A DNA stretch of 52,022 nucleotides from Chloroflexia bacterium (GTDB lineage Bacteria; Chloroflexota; Chloroflexia; Thermomicrobiales; CFX8): the NCBI GenBank assembly GCA_030431755.1, contig JAUIIK010000020.1, positions 1-52,022 on the forward strand. The letters are read 5' to 3'. The position numbers were made by a program, and so were the translations under genes. Below the pieces are notes generated by a model. That model made no database searches. It saw only the letters and a program-made list of their open reading frames with translations, and had not been told where the DNA came from. This document shows positions 42,803-50,875 of this stretch, piece after piece (the first letter of the stretch is position 1; each line of letters opens with the position of its first letter).

Positions 42803-43993
42803 GTGCATATTGCCGCACGTTTGACGCGCATGCGCGAGACGCTCACCCGTAACAAGCTGCTTGTCAGCACCTCGGTGGTGCATCTATCGAACGACGCCTG
42901 TTTCGCGCTGCTCTATCCGCTCCTGCCATTCATCGCCGACGATCTCGACCTCAGCCTGACCGAGGTCGGGCTATTGAAAGCGAGCTTCTCCGGCGCATCG
43001 AGTGTCTTCCAGATCCCGACAGCCTCCCTCGGGGCACGCTACGGCGAACAGCTCGTGCTGCTGCTCGGGAATGCCTGGGTCGGCGCGGGCATGGTCGCGA
43101 TGGGCCTGGCTGGCGGCTTCGTGGCACTGCTGCTGTTGACGACACTGGCCGGGCTTGGCGGCAACGCCCAGCACCCGCTCGGCGCGGCGTTGATTTCACG
43201 GTCCTCCGAGGGGCCGCGGCTGGCGACGGCGATGGGCACGCTCAACTTTGCCGGCGATCTCGGGAAGCTGATCGGTCCGTTCGTGGCCGGGATCGTCGCC
43301 ATCCGCTTTGGCTGGCAGGCGGCGCTAGCAGCGGTCGGGATTCCGACGCTGCTGCTCTCGCTGGCGTTCCTCGTGCGTCGGCGGGAAGTTGACCCGGCGG
43401 ACTCGGGACCGGATTCGGAAGGAAGCGGCGGCGCAGCGCCACTGCGGGACTGGCGCTTTCGTTTCGTCCTGCTCGCTGGCGGGCTGGACAACGCCACCCG
43501 TGGCGCGGCCCTAACCTTCCTGCCATTCGTGCTGGCCGACAAGGGGCTGGACGCGGCCGACGTCAGCGCGCTCTACGCCGTGATCTTCGCGGCCGGCGCG
43601 GCTGGAAAGTTTGGGTGCGGTTGGGTCAGCGACCGCTGGAGTCTGCTGGCGGTGATCGTCATCACCGAGAGCGTCACGGCCGCGACGCTCGTCGCGATGC
43701 TCGGCGCCAGCGTCTGGCTGGTCGTGCCGCTGGCGGTCGCCTTCGGCTTTGCGCTGAACGGCACATCGTCGGCGCTCAACGTCGCCGTCGCCCGGCTTGT
43801 GCCGTCCGCGCGCCGGGCCAGCGGCTACGGCATCTACTTCACCGTCGCGCTCGCCAGCAGCGCCGGCGCGCCGCTGGCCTACGGCGTCCTCGGCGACGCC
43901 ACTGGTCTGACCACCGTCTTCACCGTGATGGCCGCGGCCACACTGCTCGTGCTGCCGGTCGTATTGCCGATGCGCGCGGCGCTACGGACCTAA
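42803..43993 (+). CDS. MFS transporter
   Basis: A 396-residue 12-helix carrier. Helix 1 reads VVHLSNDACFALLYPLLPF, the helix 2-3 region is ASFSGASSVFQIPTASLGARYGEQLVLL, and GLGGNAQHPLGAALISR with MGTLNFAGDLGKLIGPFVAG resembles fosmidomycin-resistance (Fsr) type exporters, where a similar histidine-proline motif occurs. The substrate is unknown. The GTG at 42803 has TTAGGGA about six bases ahead; the ATG at 42830 is the alternative. It is alone, 580 bases after the DUF4392 gene, and converges on nitrilase across a repeat-rich gap. Confidence 0.88.
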   Translation: MHIAARLTRMRETLTRNKLLVSTSVVHLSNDACFALLYPLLPFIADDLDLSLTEVGLLKASFSGASSVFQIPTASLGARYGEQLVLLLGNAWVGAGMVAMGLAGGFVALLLLTTLAGLGGNAQHPLGAALISRSSEGPRLATAMGTLNFAGDLGKLIGPFVAGIVAIRFGWQAALAAVGIPTLLLSLAFLVRRREVDPADSGPDSEGSGGAAPLRDWRFRFVLLAGGLDNATRGAALTFLPFVLADKGLDAADVSALYAVIFAAGAAGKFGCGWVSDRWSLLAVIVITESVTAATLVAMLGASVWLVVPLAVAFGFALNGTSSALNVAVARLVPSARRASGYGIYFTVALASSAGAPLAYGVLGDATGLTTVFTVMAAATLLVLPVVLPMRAALRT

Positions 43994-44133
43994 CCCGGCT
44001 GCGACGACTGCTGCGTTTCGGGTAGGGGGAGATGAATCCACCTTTCATGTAGCAAGGTAAGCCGTTCGCTTCCGAGGAGCCCAACGTCTGCTGGCACGCA
44101 AAACCAGGCTGCAGACGCCAGGGCAACAACCGT

Positions 44134-44278
44134 GGCATCCCGACGCAGGAGGGATCTTGTCGCGAGCGTGTCACATGTCAGCGAGACGGGATACTGGCAA
44201 CAGCGACTGAGCGGCGAGACACCACTGCCTCGGAGCACCAGACCTGCGTTCGAAGATCCCTCGTGCCTCGGGATGCCA
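44134..44278. repeat. Second copy of the CATCCCGAGG inverted repeat
   Basis: GGCATCCCGACGCAGGAGGG plus ATCTTG at 44134-44159 pairs with its near-complement at 44252-44278. The same sequence forms the inner repeat of the 30775-31111 element, and TGATGCAT recurs near the right boundary of both (around 44370). The inner spacers differ. It has no gene. Confidence 0.72.
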
Positions 44279-44440
44279 AGTGCGTTGCTGGATCGCTTTA
44301 GGCGTGGACCTGTTGATGTCGCGGCACGGAGCAAGCAGACTCGATGCTCGCCCTCTGGCGCTCAACATGATGCATTTAAGGGCAGAGATGCGCTCGCCTA
44401 GTCCACCTCACGAGGATTAACGCTCAATCATTGCCATTAC

Positions 44441-44781
44441 GTCATCCTGAGCGCAGGTCGGGTATCCGTGGAGCTGGTGGTAGTCGAAGGGTCTCGTGGC
44501 CACTCCAAAGCCACGCCGGGGCAACTAGTGGTCTGTGACACATGATTTGATCGACATACTGCGGCTTCCCGGATGACTCAACACGCATCAAGCTTGTCAT
44601 TTCGACCAGCGGGAGAAATCTCAGTCTGACGCCGCTCTGGCGCAAAACTGAGATTTCTCGCTCCTCTCGAAATGACAGTTTCGTTACGGTTGAGTTGCCT
44701 GGTGAGGTCGGACAATCCCATCACGTCATAAGTAACAGAGCACTAGATCCTTCAGCTGCACTCCGTTTCGCTCAGGATGAC
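44441..44781. repeat. GTCATCCTGAGCG inverted repeat, with a MITE inside
   Basis: GTCATCCTGAGCG at 44441-44453 and its exact complement at 44769-44781 form outer arms. Between them, GAAGGGTCT and GATCCTTC-type segments continue the pairing loosely, and MITE copy 2 lies between. The whole 43994-44892 stretch has no credible gene and is made largely of repeats. Confidence 0.7.
44525..44746. mobile_element. MITE-like element, copy 2 (IS630-type ends)
   Basis: The 222-base counterpart of 42219-42537, with CTAG at both ends. Ends match as CTAGTGGTCTGTGAC against reversed CTAGTGCTCTGTTAC. Its middle holds a different inverted repeat: TGTCATTTCGA and GAGAAATCTCAGT at 44595-44625 pair with 44647-44677. 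No coding potential. Confidence 0.7.
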
Positions 44782-44892
44782 ATCCTCGCGGATGCCGAAT
44801 CGGCGTGGGACACCGACGTGCCATGAGTGAGGTGAATCACGTGAGATGCACTCCATCCCTACGCAAATGGAGCGTGGGCCACGCGGTTTCTC

Positions 44893-45915
44893 TCAGTCGT
44901 CCAGCGACGCTTCGGCGTAGGCCGGGCGGCGTTCTTCGGCCACGGCCTGACCGTTCGTGGGATTGGGCGTCGCTTCGGGGCCTGCGCCGCTAGAAACGGT
45001 TACCGGCTCGTTCTTGCGCTCGTTGACCGATAGGTTGAAGACATCCGGGCGGGCGTAGTGGCCGACGGCGTCGAAGTCGTACTTGGCGCGGGCGATGTCG
45101 TCGAGGTCCAGGTCGGCATAGAGGATCGTCTCGCCGTCGTAGTCGGGGCCGGCCAGGACTTCACCGAGTGGGGAGATGATGCACGAGCCGCCCCGGCTCA
45201 TGACCGTGGCCGGGTCATCGGCGCCGAGCGCGTCGTAGTCCTCCGGGTAGTCGCTGCGAAGCGCGTACTGGTTGCAGGAGAGGACAAAGCATGCGCCCTC
45301 GCGGGCGATGTGCTGCATTGACGCGAACCAGCTATCGCGCTGGTCGGCGGTTGGCGCGCAGTAGAGCTGGATGCCCTTGGCATACATCGCCGTTCGCAGC
45401 AGCGGCATGTAGTTCTCCCAGCAGATGACGGCGCCGATGTTGCCGATCTCCGTCTCGTAGACCGGCAAGGTCGAGCCGTCGCCGTAGCCCCAGACGAGCC
45501 GCTCGGCGGCAGTCGGCATCAGCTTGCGATGCTTCCCGAGATATGCGCCGCTATCGTCGAAGAAGAGAATCGTGCAATAGAGCGTTCCGCCGTCGCGTTC
45601 GATGACGCCGACGACGAGGTGCAGGCCGTTGTCCCTGGCCGCCTGGCCGATGCGGTCGACCGCTGGACCGGGCACATCAATCGAAGAGCGCCAATAGCGT
45701 AGGTAGTCGTCGCGACCCTCCGGCGTCCGCGAGCCGACGGCCGCGCCGAAGGTCAGGCCGCGCGGGTAGGCTGAGATGAAGGCTTCCGGGAAGACCGCTA
45801 GTTGCGCGCCACCCGCGGCAGCGTCGGACGCCAAACGCTCTAGCTTGGCGAGCGATGCTTCGAGCTCGAAGGCGACCGGCGCGGCCTGAACGACCGCTGC
45901 GCGAAGTGTGGACAT
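44893..45915 (-). CDS. Nitrilase-family carbon-nitrogen hydrolase
   Basis: A 340-residue nitrilase with the full Glu-Lys-Cys triad: Glu44 in [10 protein letters not shown], Lys131 in [13 protein letters not shown] and Cys165 in [22 protein letters not shown] is typical of true nitrilases (nitrile to acid plus ammonia) rather than amidases. AGGAG precedes the ATG by about seven bases. The last 40 residues after the catalytic fold are low-complexity (Pro, Ala, Glu) and may be a tail altered by nearby repeats. It lies 62 bases after the FmdB-type gene on the same strand; FmdB proteins accompany amide hydrolases in other bacteria. Confidence 0.93.
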   Translation of the reverse strand: MSTLRAAVVQAAPVAFELEASLAKLERLASDAAAGGAQLAVFPEAFISAYPRGLTFGAAVGSRTPEGRDDYLRYWRSSIDVPGPAVDRIGQAARDNGLHLVVGVIERDGGTLYCTILFFDDSGAYLGKHRKLMPTAAERLVWGYGDGSTLPVYETEIGNIGAVICWENYMPLLRTAMYAKGIQLYCAPTADQRDSWFASMQHIAREGACFVLSCNQYALRSDYPEDYDALGADDPATVMSRGGSCIISPLGEVLAGPDYDGETILYADLDLDDIARAKYDFDAVGHYARPDVFNLSVNERKNEPVTVSSGAGPEATPNPTNGQAVAEERRPAYAEASLDD

Positions 45916-45976
45916 GTGGCGCTCCTAGTCATGGTTGACGAACTCGGGTAGTTCAGCATTCAGTCTAGCCGCATGG

Positions 45977-46234
45977 TTATTGGAAGGGGTCGCCCTTGCC
46001 CCGGCCGTGGAAGCCGCGGCCGGGCGCGTGCGAGTGGCCGTAGGCTCCGTGGCTGTGCCAGATCGGCCGGTTGTCGTTAGGGTCCGCTTTGAACATGAAC
46101 TTTGGCGGGGTGAAGACGCGCCGGGATGGGCTGCCGCAGAAGGGGCAGGAGTGGGGATCGCTGGACTCCGCCATCGGTCGTTCGACGTCGTAGTGCGTCT
46201 CGCAATGCTTGCATTCGTACTCGTAGCGTGGCAC
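45977..46234 (-). CDS. FmdB-type zinc-ribbon protein
   Basis: An 85-residue protein that opens with MPRYEYECKHCETHYDV, the classic FmdB start, followed by a second pair in CPFCGSPSRRVFTPPKFMF. The four cysteines bind zinc. The tail is rich in His and Gly (HSHGAYGHSHAPGRGFHGRG), perhaps a metal-binding extension. FmdB was described as a regulator of formamidase expression; here the nitrilase gene follows 62 bases on. The GTG start at 46234 has GGAGGAGGA upstream. Confidence 0.93.
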   Translation of the reverse strand: MPRYEYECKHCETHYDVERPMAESSDPHSCPFCGSPSRRVFTPPKFMFKADPNDNRPIWHSHGAYGHSHAPGRGFHGRGKGDPFQ

Positions 46235-46361
46235 TGGTTCGCAAATCCTCCTCCCTCACGGCCCTATCCTAACTGATCGCTAATCGACCGATAGCGGACC
46301 GGTTACCTACTTCCCATAACGTGAGACCAGCGGTACTCGCGCCGGAGGAAGGCGATTGTGG

Positions 46362-47198
46362 ATGAACAGTGTCGTGAGCTGGACAGCTGAACGCGGCGAA
46401 CTCTCGCTCCCTGAATTGCGCCGCCGGGCGTTGGCGCGTATCGCCGACGCACGCCTGGCGGGACATGGCACGGGCCATGCGCGGGAGATCAACCTCCACG
46501 CCGTCCAGCGCTTCATCGACGGCGACCCACACTGCGCCTGGAACTTCGAGGATAGCGCCGCGTTCGCCTTTGACGATGTGCTCGTGATGATCGCAAGCAT
46601 CACCGGCTGCTCGGTCGATCCGGCCATGGAGGCGGGCGACGGCTATATCTCGCCACACAAGACGCTCGACGGCATCGAGGAGGCCGCCGCCCGGATCGCG
46701 GCCGTCGCGCGCGGCGGCGGCAGGATATTGCTGGCAACCGGCCATCCCGGAGCGCTGTTGAGCTACTACAACGGCATCGCCGATCTAATCGGACTTTGGG
46801 GCGGGCGCGTGATACACCCCGCCCGCGGCGATGCCGTCCCGCCGCGCTATTTCATCGACTACGTCGGCAACGTCGCGGTGATGACCGACTACGCCAGCCT
46901 GCCGCACACGCACGGGCACGAGGCGATGGATGTGCTGCTTACCGGGGCTGACGCCATAGACCTGGTGATTGCCGATCACGGCTATGCCGGGGCGGCGATC
47001 AAGGCTGGGCTGCCGGTCATCTCGGTCATGGATACGAATGATCCGGCGCTGGCCGTCTGGAAGTACGCCGGCGCCGATGTCACGATCATCCCGATCGACG
47101 ACAACCGGCCCTTCAGCGCCTACGACCCGGTCGTTGATCTGCTGCGCGAGTTCGGCTCCCGGTCGTTGCCCCCTGGCGCGGGGTTGCGGCTCAGATAA
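46362..47198 (+). CDS. Phosphatase-like (PF15698-type) protein
   Basis: A 278-residue protein resembling the Phosphatase family common in actinobacteria. GRILLATGHPGALLSYYNGIADL and VIHPARGDAVPPRYFIDYVGNVAV, then LVIADHGYAGAAIKAGLPVI and SVMDTNDPALAV are the main conserved stretches; DTNDPAL and IADHG may hold catalytic or metal-binding residues. The activity in this family is poorly tested. The ATG at 46362 has GGAGGAAGG nine bases ahead, better than the TTG two codons earlier. It overlaps the end of the convergent M55 peptidase gene by eight bases. Confidence 0.72.
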   Translation: MNSVVSWTAERGELSLPELRRRALARIADARLAGHGTGHAREINLHAVQRFIDGDPHCAWNFEDSAAFAFDDVLVMIASITGCSVDPAMEAGDGYISPHKTLDGIEEAAARIAAVARGGGRILLATGHPGALLSYYNGIADLIGLWGGRVIHPARGDAVPPRYFIDYVGNVAVMTDYASLPHTHGHEAMDVLLTGADAIDLVIADHGYAGAAIKAGLPVISVMDTNDPALAVWKYAGADVTIIPIDDNRPFSAYDPVVDLLREFGSRSLPPGAGLRLR

Positions 47199-48084
47199 GC
47201 CACTCCGCTTCATTCGCGTTGGCCCAGGCTTCCAATAGCTCCCTGCGCCGGGCCGGTTCAGTGCGCGGCGAGAATAGCTCGCTGAATGACGCGAACATCG
47301 CGCCGGCGAGGGCCGGTTCTGCGTCGTACCACCAGTCCGTCGCCGACTTCGCCAGAACCGCTGGACTCGTGCGACGCAGCTCGAACTGCCCGTCGACCCG
47401 ATCCGCCAACCAGGGTGGCAGGCTGATGGCGAAGACGAAGCGTTCGGGGATCGCTGCCGGAGCCCGCTCTCCGGCATGTTCGGCAGACCAGGCAGCGAAT
47501 GCCTGAATCGCCGCGAAGCTCTCCTCGGGGCTATAGAGCGGGGTCGCTTCCCGGCGGTTTTCCGCCTTCTTGACCGCCAGAAATGGCGTGCCCTCAACTG
47601 CGCCGTCAAGCTGGCGGCCGAGCGCTTCGTCGCCGGTGACGCCGAGCAACGGCAGTCCGCTGCGCCAGGCGTTGACATGCACCTCGGTCACTGGCTTGCC
47701 GTCGACCGACACTCGCATGTCCAATCCATTCGTATGGCTCATGAAGCCGTCCGGTGTGCCGCAGCGCGCGTGCCAGCCAAGCTGGAAGCATGCGTCATGC
47801 TCCCTGGCGAGCGCGTCGTTCTTCAGGAACTGATCGGCGCTTGCCCACTCGACGTTTTCCGGCATGCGGTCCAGGTCGACGATGGGATCATCCGGTGGAC
47901 CGTGCAATACGCAGATCGTGGCATGCGTGGCCCCTCCGGTGAACAGCCCCTCGACCGCCGCGAGCGTGTCAAGCGTCGTCGCCTCTTTGCCGGACTCCCA
48001 ATACTCGGAGTATTCCGGCCATAACTCCCTGAAGCTGGCAATCTGTGAAATGCCTTCCATATCAACCAGGAGCAGAACTCGCAC
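47191..48084 (-). CDS. dppA: M55-family D-aminopeptidase (DppA-like)
   Basis: A 297-residue protein of the DppA family, zinc-dependent D-stereospecific aminopeptidases that release D-alanine from D-Ala-D-Ala or similar. The opening VRVLLLVDMEGIS aligns with the DppA start and has the first zinc ligands (Asp8, Glu10). The GWHARCGTPDGFMSHTNGL and VTEVHVNAWRSGLPLLGVTG stretches follow, with ligand His residues. The GTG at 48084 is chosen by this alignment; the ATG at 48102 would lie back to back with the neighbouring start. The C-terminal 70 residues extend beyond short family members. Confidence 0.87.
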   Translation of the reverse strand: MRVLLLVDMEGISQIASFRELWPEYSEYWESGKEATTLDTLAAVEGLFTGGATHATICVLHGPPDDPIVDLDRMPENVEWASADQFLKNDALAREHDACFQLGWHARCGTPDGFMSHTNGLDMRVSVDGKPVTEVHVNAWRSGLPLLGVTGDEALGRQLDGAVEGTPFLAVKKAENRREATPLYSPEESFAAIQAFAAWSAEHAGERAPAAIPERFVFAISLPPWLADRVDGQFELRRTSPAVLAKSATDWWYDAEPALAGAMFASFSELFSPRTEPARRRELLEAWANANEAEWLI

Positions 48085-48102
48085 AGACAAGGGGCCTTTC
48101 AT

Positions 48103-49209
48103 TTGTGCTACACAATCACAGCGGTACGTGTCTGGGAACAGCGGAACGGAGAGTCCATCATAGACGCGAATGAGCGCCTGGCGCTGGCCGCGTGGTTCAG
48201 GCGCTTTGCGGAGCGTGAGTGTGGCACATCCCCGCTCTACCGGACGCTTGCCCTGGCAATGGCCGGAGATGCCGAGCTGCTAGGGGTCGCAGCCACGGCC
48301 CGGCATGGCCCGGTTCCGAATCTCATGCTCGCCGCCGTCCATGACCAGTTGCTCCAGGGACATGGTCAGGAGCTTGCCACGTACTACCAAACTGTCGTTG
48401 GCGATGCCGCGATGCCCCCAAATGACGCTCCGCCGGTGTTCCGCGCATTTGTCCTCGCGCATACGGCCGCCCTTGAACCGGCGCTGTCGAGCCGGTTGGT
48501 GCAAACGAACGAGGTCCGCCGGGCGGCGGTTCTGAACCTCGCTCTGCGGCAACTGCACGCGCAGCACGCGACGCCTGGTCTGGCATTGATCGAGGTTGGC
48601 GCGAGCGCCGGGCTGCTGCTAGCGACTGACCGCTATGGCTACCACATTGGCACGGATGCGTTCGCGGCTCCGGAAGAGGACGCATTCGTGATCGAGTTGG
48701 AGCGCCGCGGCGAGCGAGCGATTCCTGGCGGTCCCCTGCCCGAGATCGTCGAGCGCATCGGACTTGATCTCGTGACGCTCGATCTGAACGACGAAGCAGA
48801 CAGCCGCTGGCTCCGGGCCCTGATCTGGGGCGACCAACCCGAACGGATGCGCCGGCTCGCATCGGCAATTGAAACCGCGTCTACTGCGCCACTACGAATG
48901 ATCGAAGGCGACGCCAACGAAGTCCTGCCGGGGCTCCTGGAGGCGCTACCGGCCCGGTTGCCCGCCGCGGTCTTCCACAGCCACGTGCTGAACCAGTTCA
49001 CACCCGAGGCCCGCGACCGGTTCGATGAGATACTGCGGGCCGCGTCGCGGGAGCGTGCTGTCTACCGGATCTCGATGGAGGGCGCTGCGCCCGAACCACA
49101 CCCCCTTTGCAAGCTCATGGTCTACCGGGCAGGCGACATGGCCGAGTCAACCGTCATTGCCCGCTACGATGCCCACGGTAGCTGGGTCGAGTGGCTAGCA
49201 GCGCCGTAG
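48103..49209 (+). CDS. DUF2332-family protein
   Basis: A 368-residue protein of the DUF2332 family, found mainly in actinobacteria, of unknown function. Key stretches are HTAALEPALSSRLVQTNEVRRA, GLALIEVGASAGLLLATDRYG (resembling a methyltransferase motif I) and VFHSHVLNQFTPEAR. The Asn/Gly-rich motif I may point to a Rossmann fold. The frame's first codon is GTG at 48103; no other good start is seen in frame, but the lack of a ribosome site and the adjacent divergent start make the exact start doubtful. It converges on the DUF983 gene with a six-base gap. Confidence 0.85.
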   Translation: MCYTITAVRVWEQRNGESIIDANERLALAAWFRRFAERECGTSPLYRTLALAMAGDAELLGVAATARHGPVPNLMLAAVHDQLLQGHGQELATYYQTVVGDAAMPPNDAPPVFRAFVLAHTAALEPALSSRLVQTNEVRRAAVLNLALRQLHAQHATPGLALIEVGASAGLLLATDRYGYHIGTDAFAAPEEDAFVIELERRGERAIPGGPLPEIVERIGLDLVTLDLNDEADSRWLRALIWGDQPERMRRLASAIETASTAPLRMIEGDANEVLPGLLEALPARLPAAVFHSHVLNQFTPEARDRFDEILRAASRERAVYRISMEGAAPEPHPLCKLMVYRAGDMAESTVIARYDAHGSWVEWLAAP

Positions 49210-49215
49210 CCCGCG

Positions 49216-49584
49216 TTACTGCATCTCCTCGGGCTCGATCTGGTTGAACCAGCCGAGGTCGATTGCCAGCCAGATGGTCTTGGTGAGCGGGTAGAAGATG
49301 GCCGGAAAGAGCAGGTTGACGCCGACGGCGGTGAAGATCAGCGGGTTGACTGGCAGCGTCGGCCAGGTCCAGATCGCAACAACGGCGATGAGCAAGACCG
49401 TCAGGAGCTCGGCGACGACAATGTTCACCGTCATCGCGCCCACGTAGTAGCCCTCCTCTCGCACCAGGTCCAACCCGCAGCGCGGACACGCGTCCTTCAT
49501 CGCGAAGAAGCCTTTGAAGATCTTCCATTCGCCGCAGCGCGGGCAACGTCGAGTAAGCCCGCGCATCAACAATCGTTCTTTCAT
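49216..49584 (-). CDS. DUF983-family membrane protein
   Basis: A 122-residue protein with an N-terminal zinc-ribbon (TRRCPRCGEWKIFKGFFAMK and CPRCGLDLV) and two membrane helices (VVAELLTVLLIAVVAIWTW and LIFTAVGVNLLFPAIFYPL) joined by a short outer loop. This is the DUF983 layout. The four cysteines likely bind zinc on the inner face. It may aid cytochrome oxidase or membrane complexes as such proteins often lie near them, but no such gene is here. The ATG at 49584 was chosen; ATG 49566 also fits. Confidence 0.87.
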   Translation of the reverse strand: MKERLLMRGLTRRCPRCGEWKIFKGFFAMKDACPRCGLDLVREEGYYVGAMTVNIVVAELLTVLLIAVVAIWTWPTLPVNPLIFTAVGVNLLFPAIFYPLTKTIWLAIDLGWFNQIEPEEMQ

Positions 49585-49675
49585 CGAGTCCAGTGCGCTC
49601 CAACTAGCTACCCAGGCCAATGCCTTCGCCTATGATTCCAGATATCGAACCGCTGTGGGGAAACGTAGGACGAAG

Positions 49676-50875
49676 ATGACCGACCATATCGGGCAGGCGC
49701 TCGATAGACATCTCAATCAGGATCTGCTCGTTGAGCTGATGCAGCGCTTTGCGCGCGTGCCGACCGCGGTCCCGCCCGGCCACGAGACGCTGATGGCGCC
49801 GGACGACCCGAAGCTTGTGCACTATGTCCAGCAGGTTGTGCGGCCGCAGCTCGAAGCATGTGAAGGACTCGCGCTGCTCGACGCGCCCGTGAATAATCTG
49901 GTCGCGGCAATGGGCAGTGGAGATACTGCGAACTCGCTGCTGCTCATGAACTATACGCCGACGCAGCACAACAACTTGATGGATGATCCCTTCTCCGGGA
50001 AGCTGGCCAGCGCCGCCGCCTACGGCCGCGATGAGCCGGCAGTCTTCGGCCAGGGCATCAGCCAGAACAAGGTCCATCAGGCGGTCATGGCGGCCGTGCT
50101 GCGGATGTTGGCGGCGGCGGGTATCGAACTCCGTGGCCGGCTCTACTGGGCGGTTAACAACGAAGGCCGCAGCAGCCACGCCTGTTCCGACGCCATCCTC
50201 GATGCGCTGCCGGCGCTGCCCAGTTTCGGGATCATCCAGATCGGCACCGGCCTCGATCTCTCGCTCGGCAACCGGGGCCGGGTCGACGTCGTCGTGCATG
50301 TGCGCGGGCGGGCCGCGCACTCCAGCGAGCCGGAACAGGCAGCCAACGCTATCGAGGGCGCAAGCGAGGTGATCCAGCGGCTCAAGAGCCTGATATGGAC
50401 CGACGAGCATGACCGGCTCGGCGGCCGCCACGCCGTCGTCTACAAAGCGCGCTACGCCCCGCTCGCGCCGCATACGCTGCCCTCCGACGCCTGGCTGACC
50501 ATCGACCGCCGGCTGCTGCCGGGCGATGATCCAGCTGCTGCTGTCCGGGAGATCGAGGAAGTGATCGGCGATCTGTCGCCCTTTGAGTACACCGTGGAAC
50601 CAGACGTGATGATGCTGCCGGCGGTCGTCGATCCGAGCCTCGGCTGGGTCGCCGCGCTCGAACGCGCCCACCAGGCCGAGTTGGGAGAGTCACCGGCGCA
50701 GCTCTGGGGGCGTGGCAGCTTCGACGCCGGTGGCCCCTGCGCCCGTGGCGTGCCGACGGTAATGTACGGCGCGAGCGGCGGGGATGGCTTGCTCGGCGCG
50801 GATTTCGTCACCGTCTCCGATGCCGTCAGCGAAGCCCGCATCCTGGCGCGGTTGATCTTGGAGGAACTGGCATGA
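49676..50875 (+). CDS. M20-fold protein with most metal ligands lost
   Basis: A 399-residue protein with the M20 peptidase layout: a split alpha/beta domain around an insert with the dimerisation His in HVRGRAAHSSEPEQAANAIEG, and a late SFDAGG stretch. Compared with known M20 enzymes, the metal-site residues are replaced: the GHxD position reads NYTPTQ (residues 92-97), the bridging Asp of the DDKG motif reads SQNK (129-132), the Glu-Glu pair reads NNEG (161-164), and the C-terminal His is missing. TAGGA stands six bases before the ATG. Its stop overlaps the LLM gene (ATGA). It may act as a binding protein, or use another chemistry. Confidence 0.8.
   Translation: MTDHIGQALDRHLNQDLLVELMQRFARVPTAVPPGHETLMAPDDPKLVHYVQQVVRPQLEACEGLALLDAPVNNLVAAMGSGDTANSLLLMNYTPTQHNNLMDDPFSGKLASAAAYGRDEPAVFGQGISQNKVHQAVMAAVLRMLAAAGIELRGRLYWAVNNEGRSSHACSDAILDALPALPSFGIIQIGTGLDLSLGNRGRVDVVVHVRGRAAHSSEPEQAANAIEGASEVIQRLKSLIWTDEHDRLGGRHAVVYKARYAPLAPHTLPSDAWLTIDRRLLPGDDPAAAVREIEEVIGDLSPFEYTVEPDVMMLPAVVDPSLGWVAALERAHQAELGESPAQLWGRGSFDAGGPCARGVPTVMYGASGGDGLLGADFVTVSDAVSEARILARLILEELA

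Noticed and set aside
25291-44781. Repeats as a CRISPR array
   Set aside because: The repeats are palindromic, few, far apart and not regularly spaced, and no cas gene is present.
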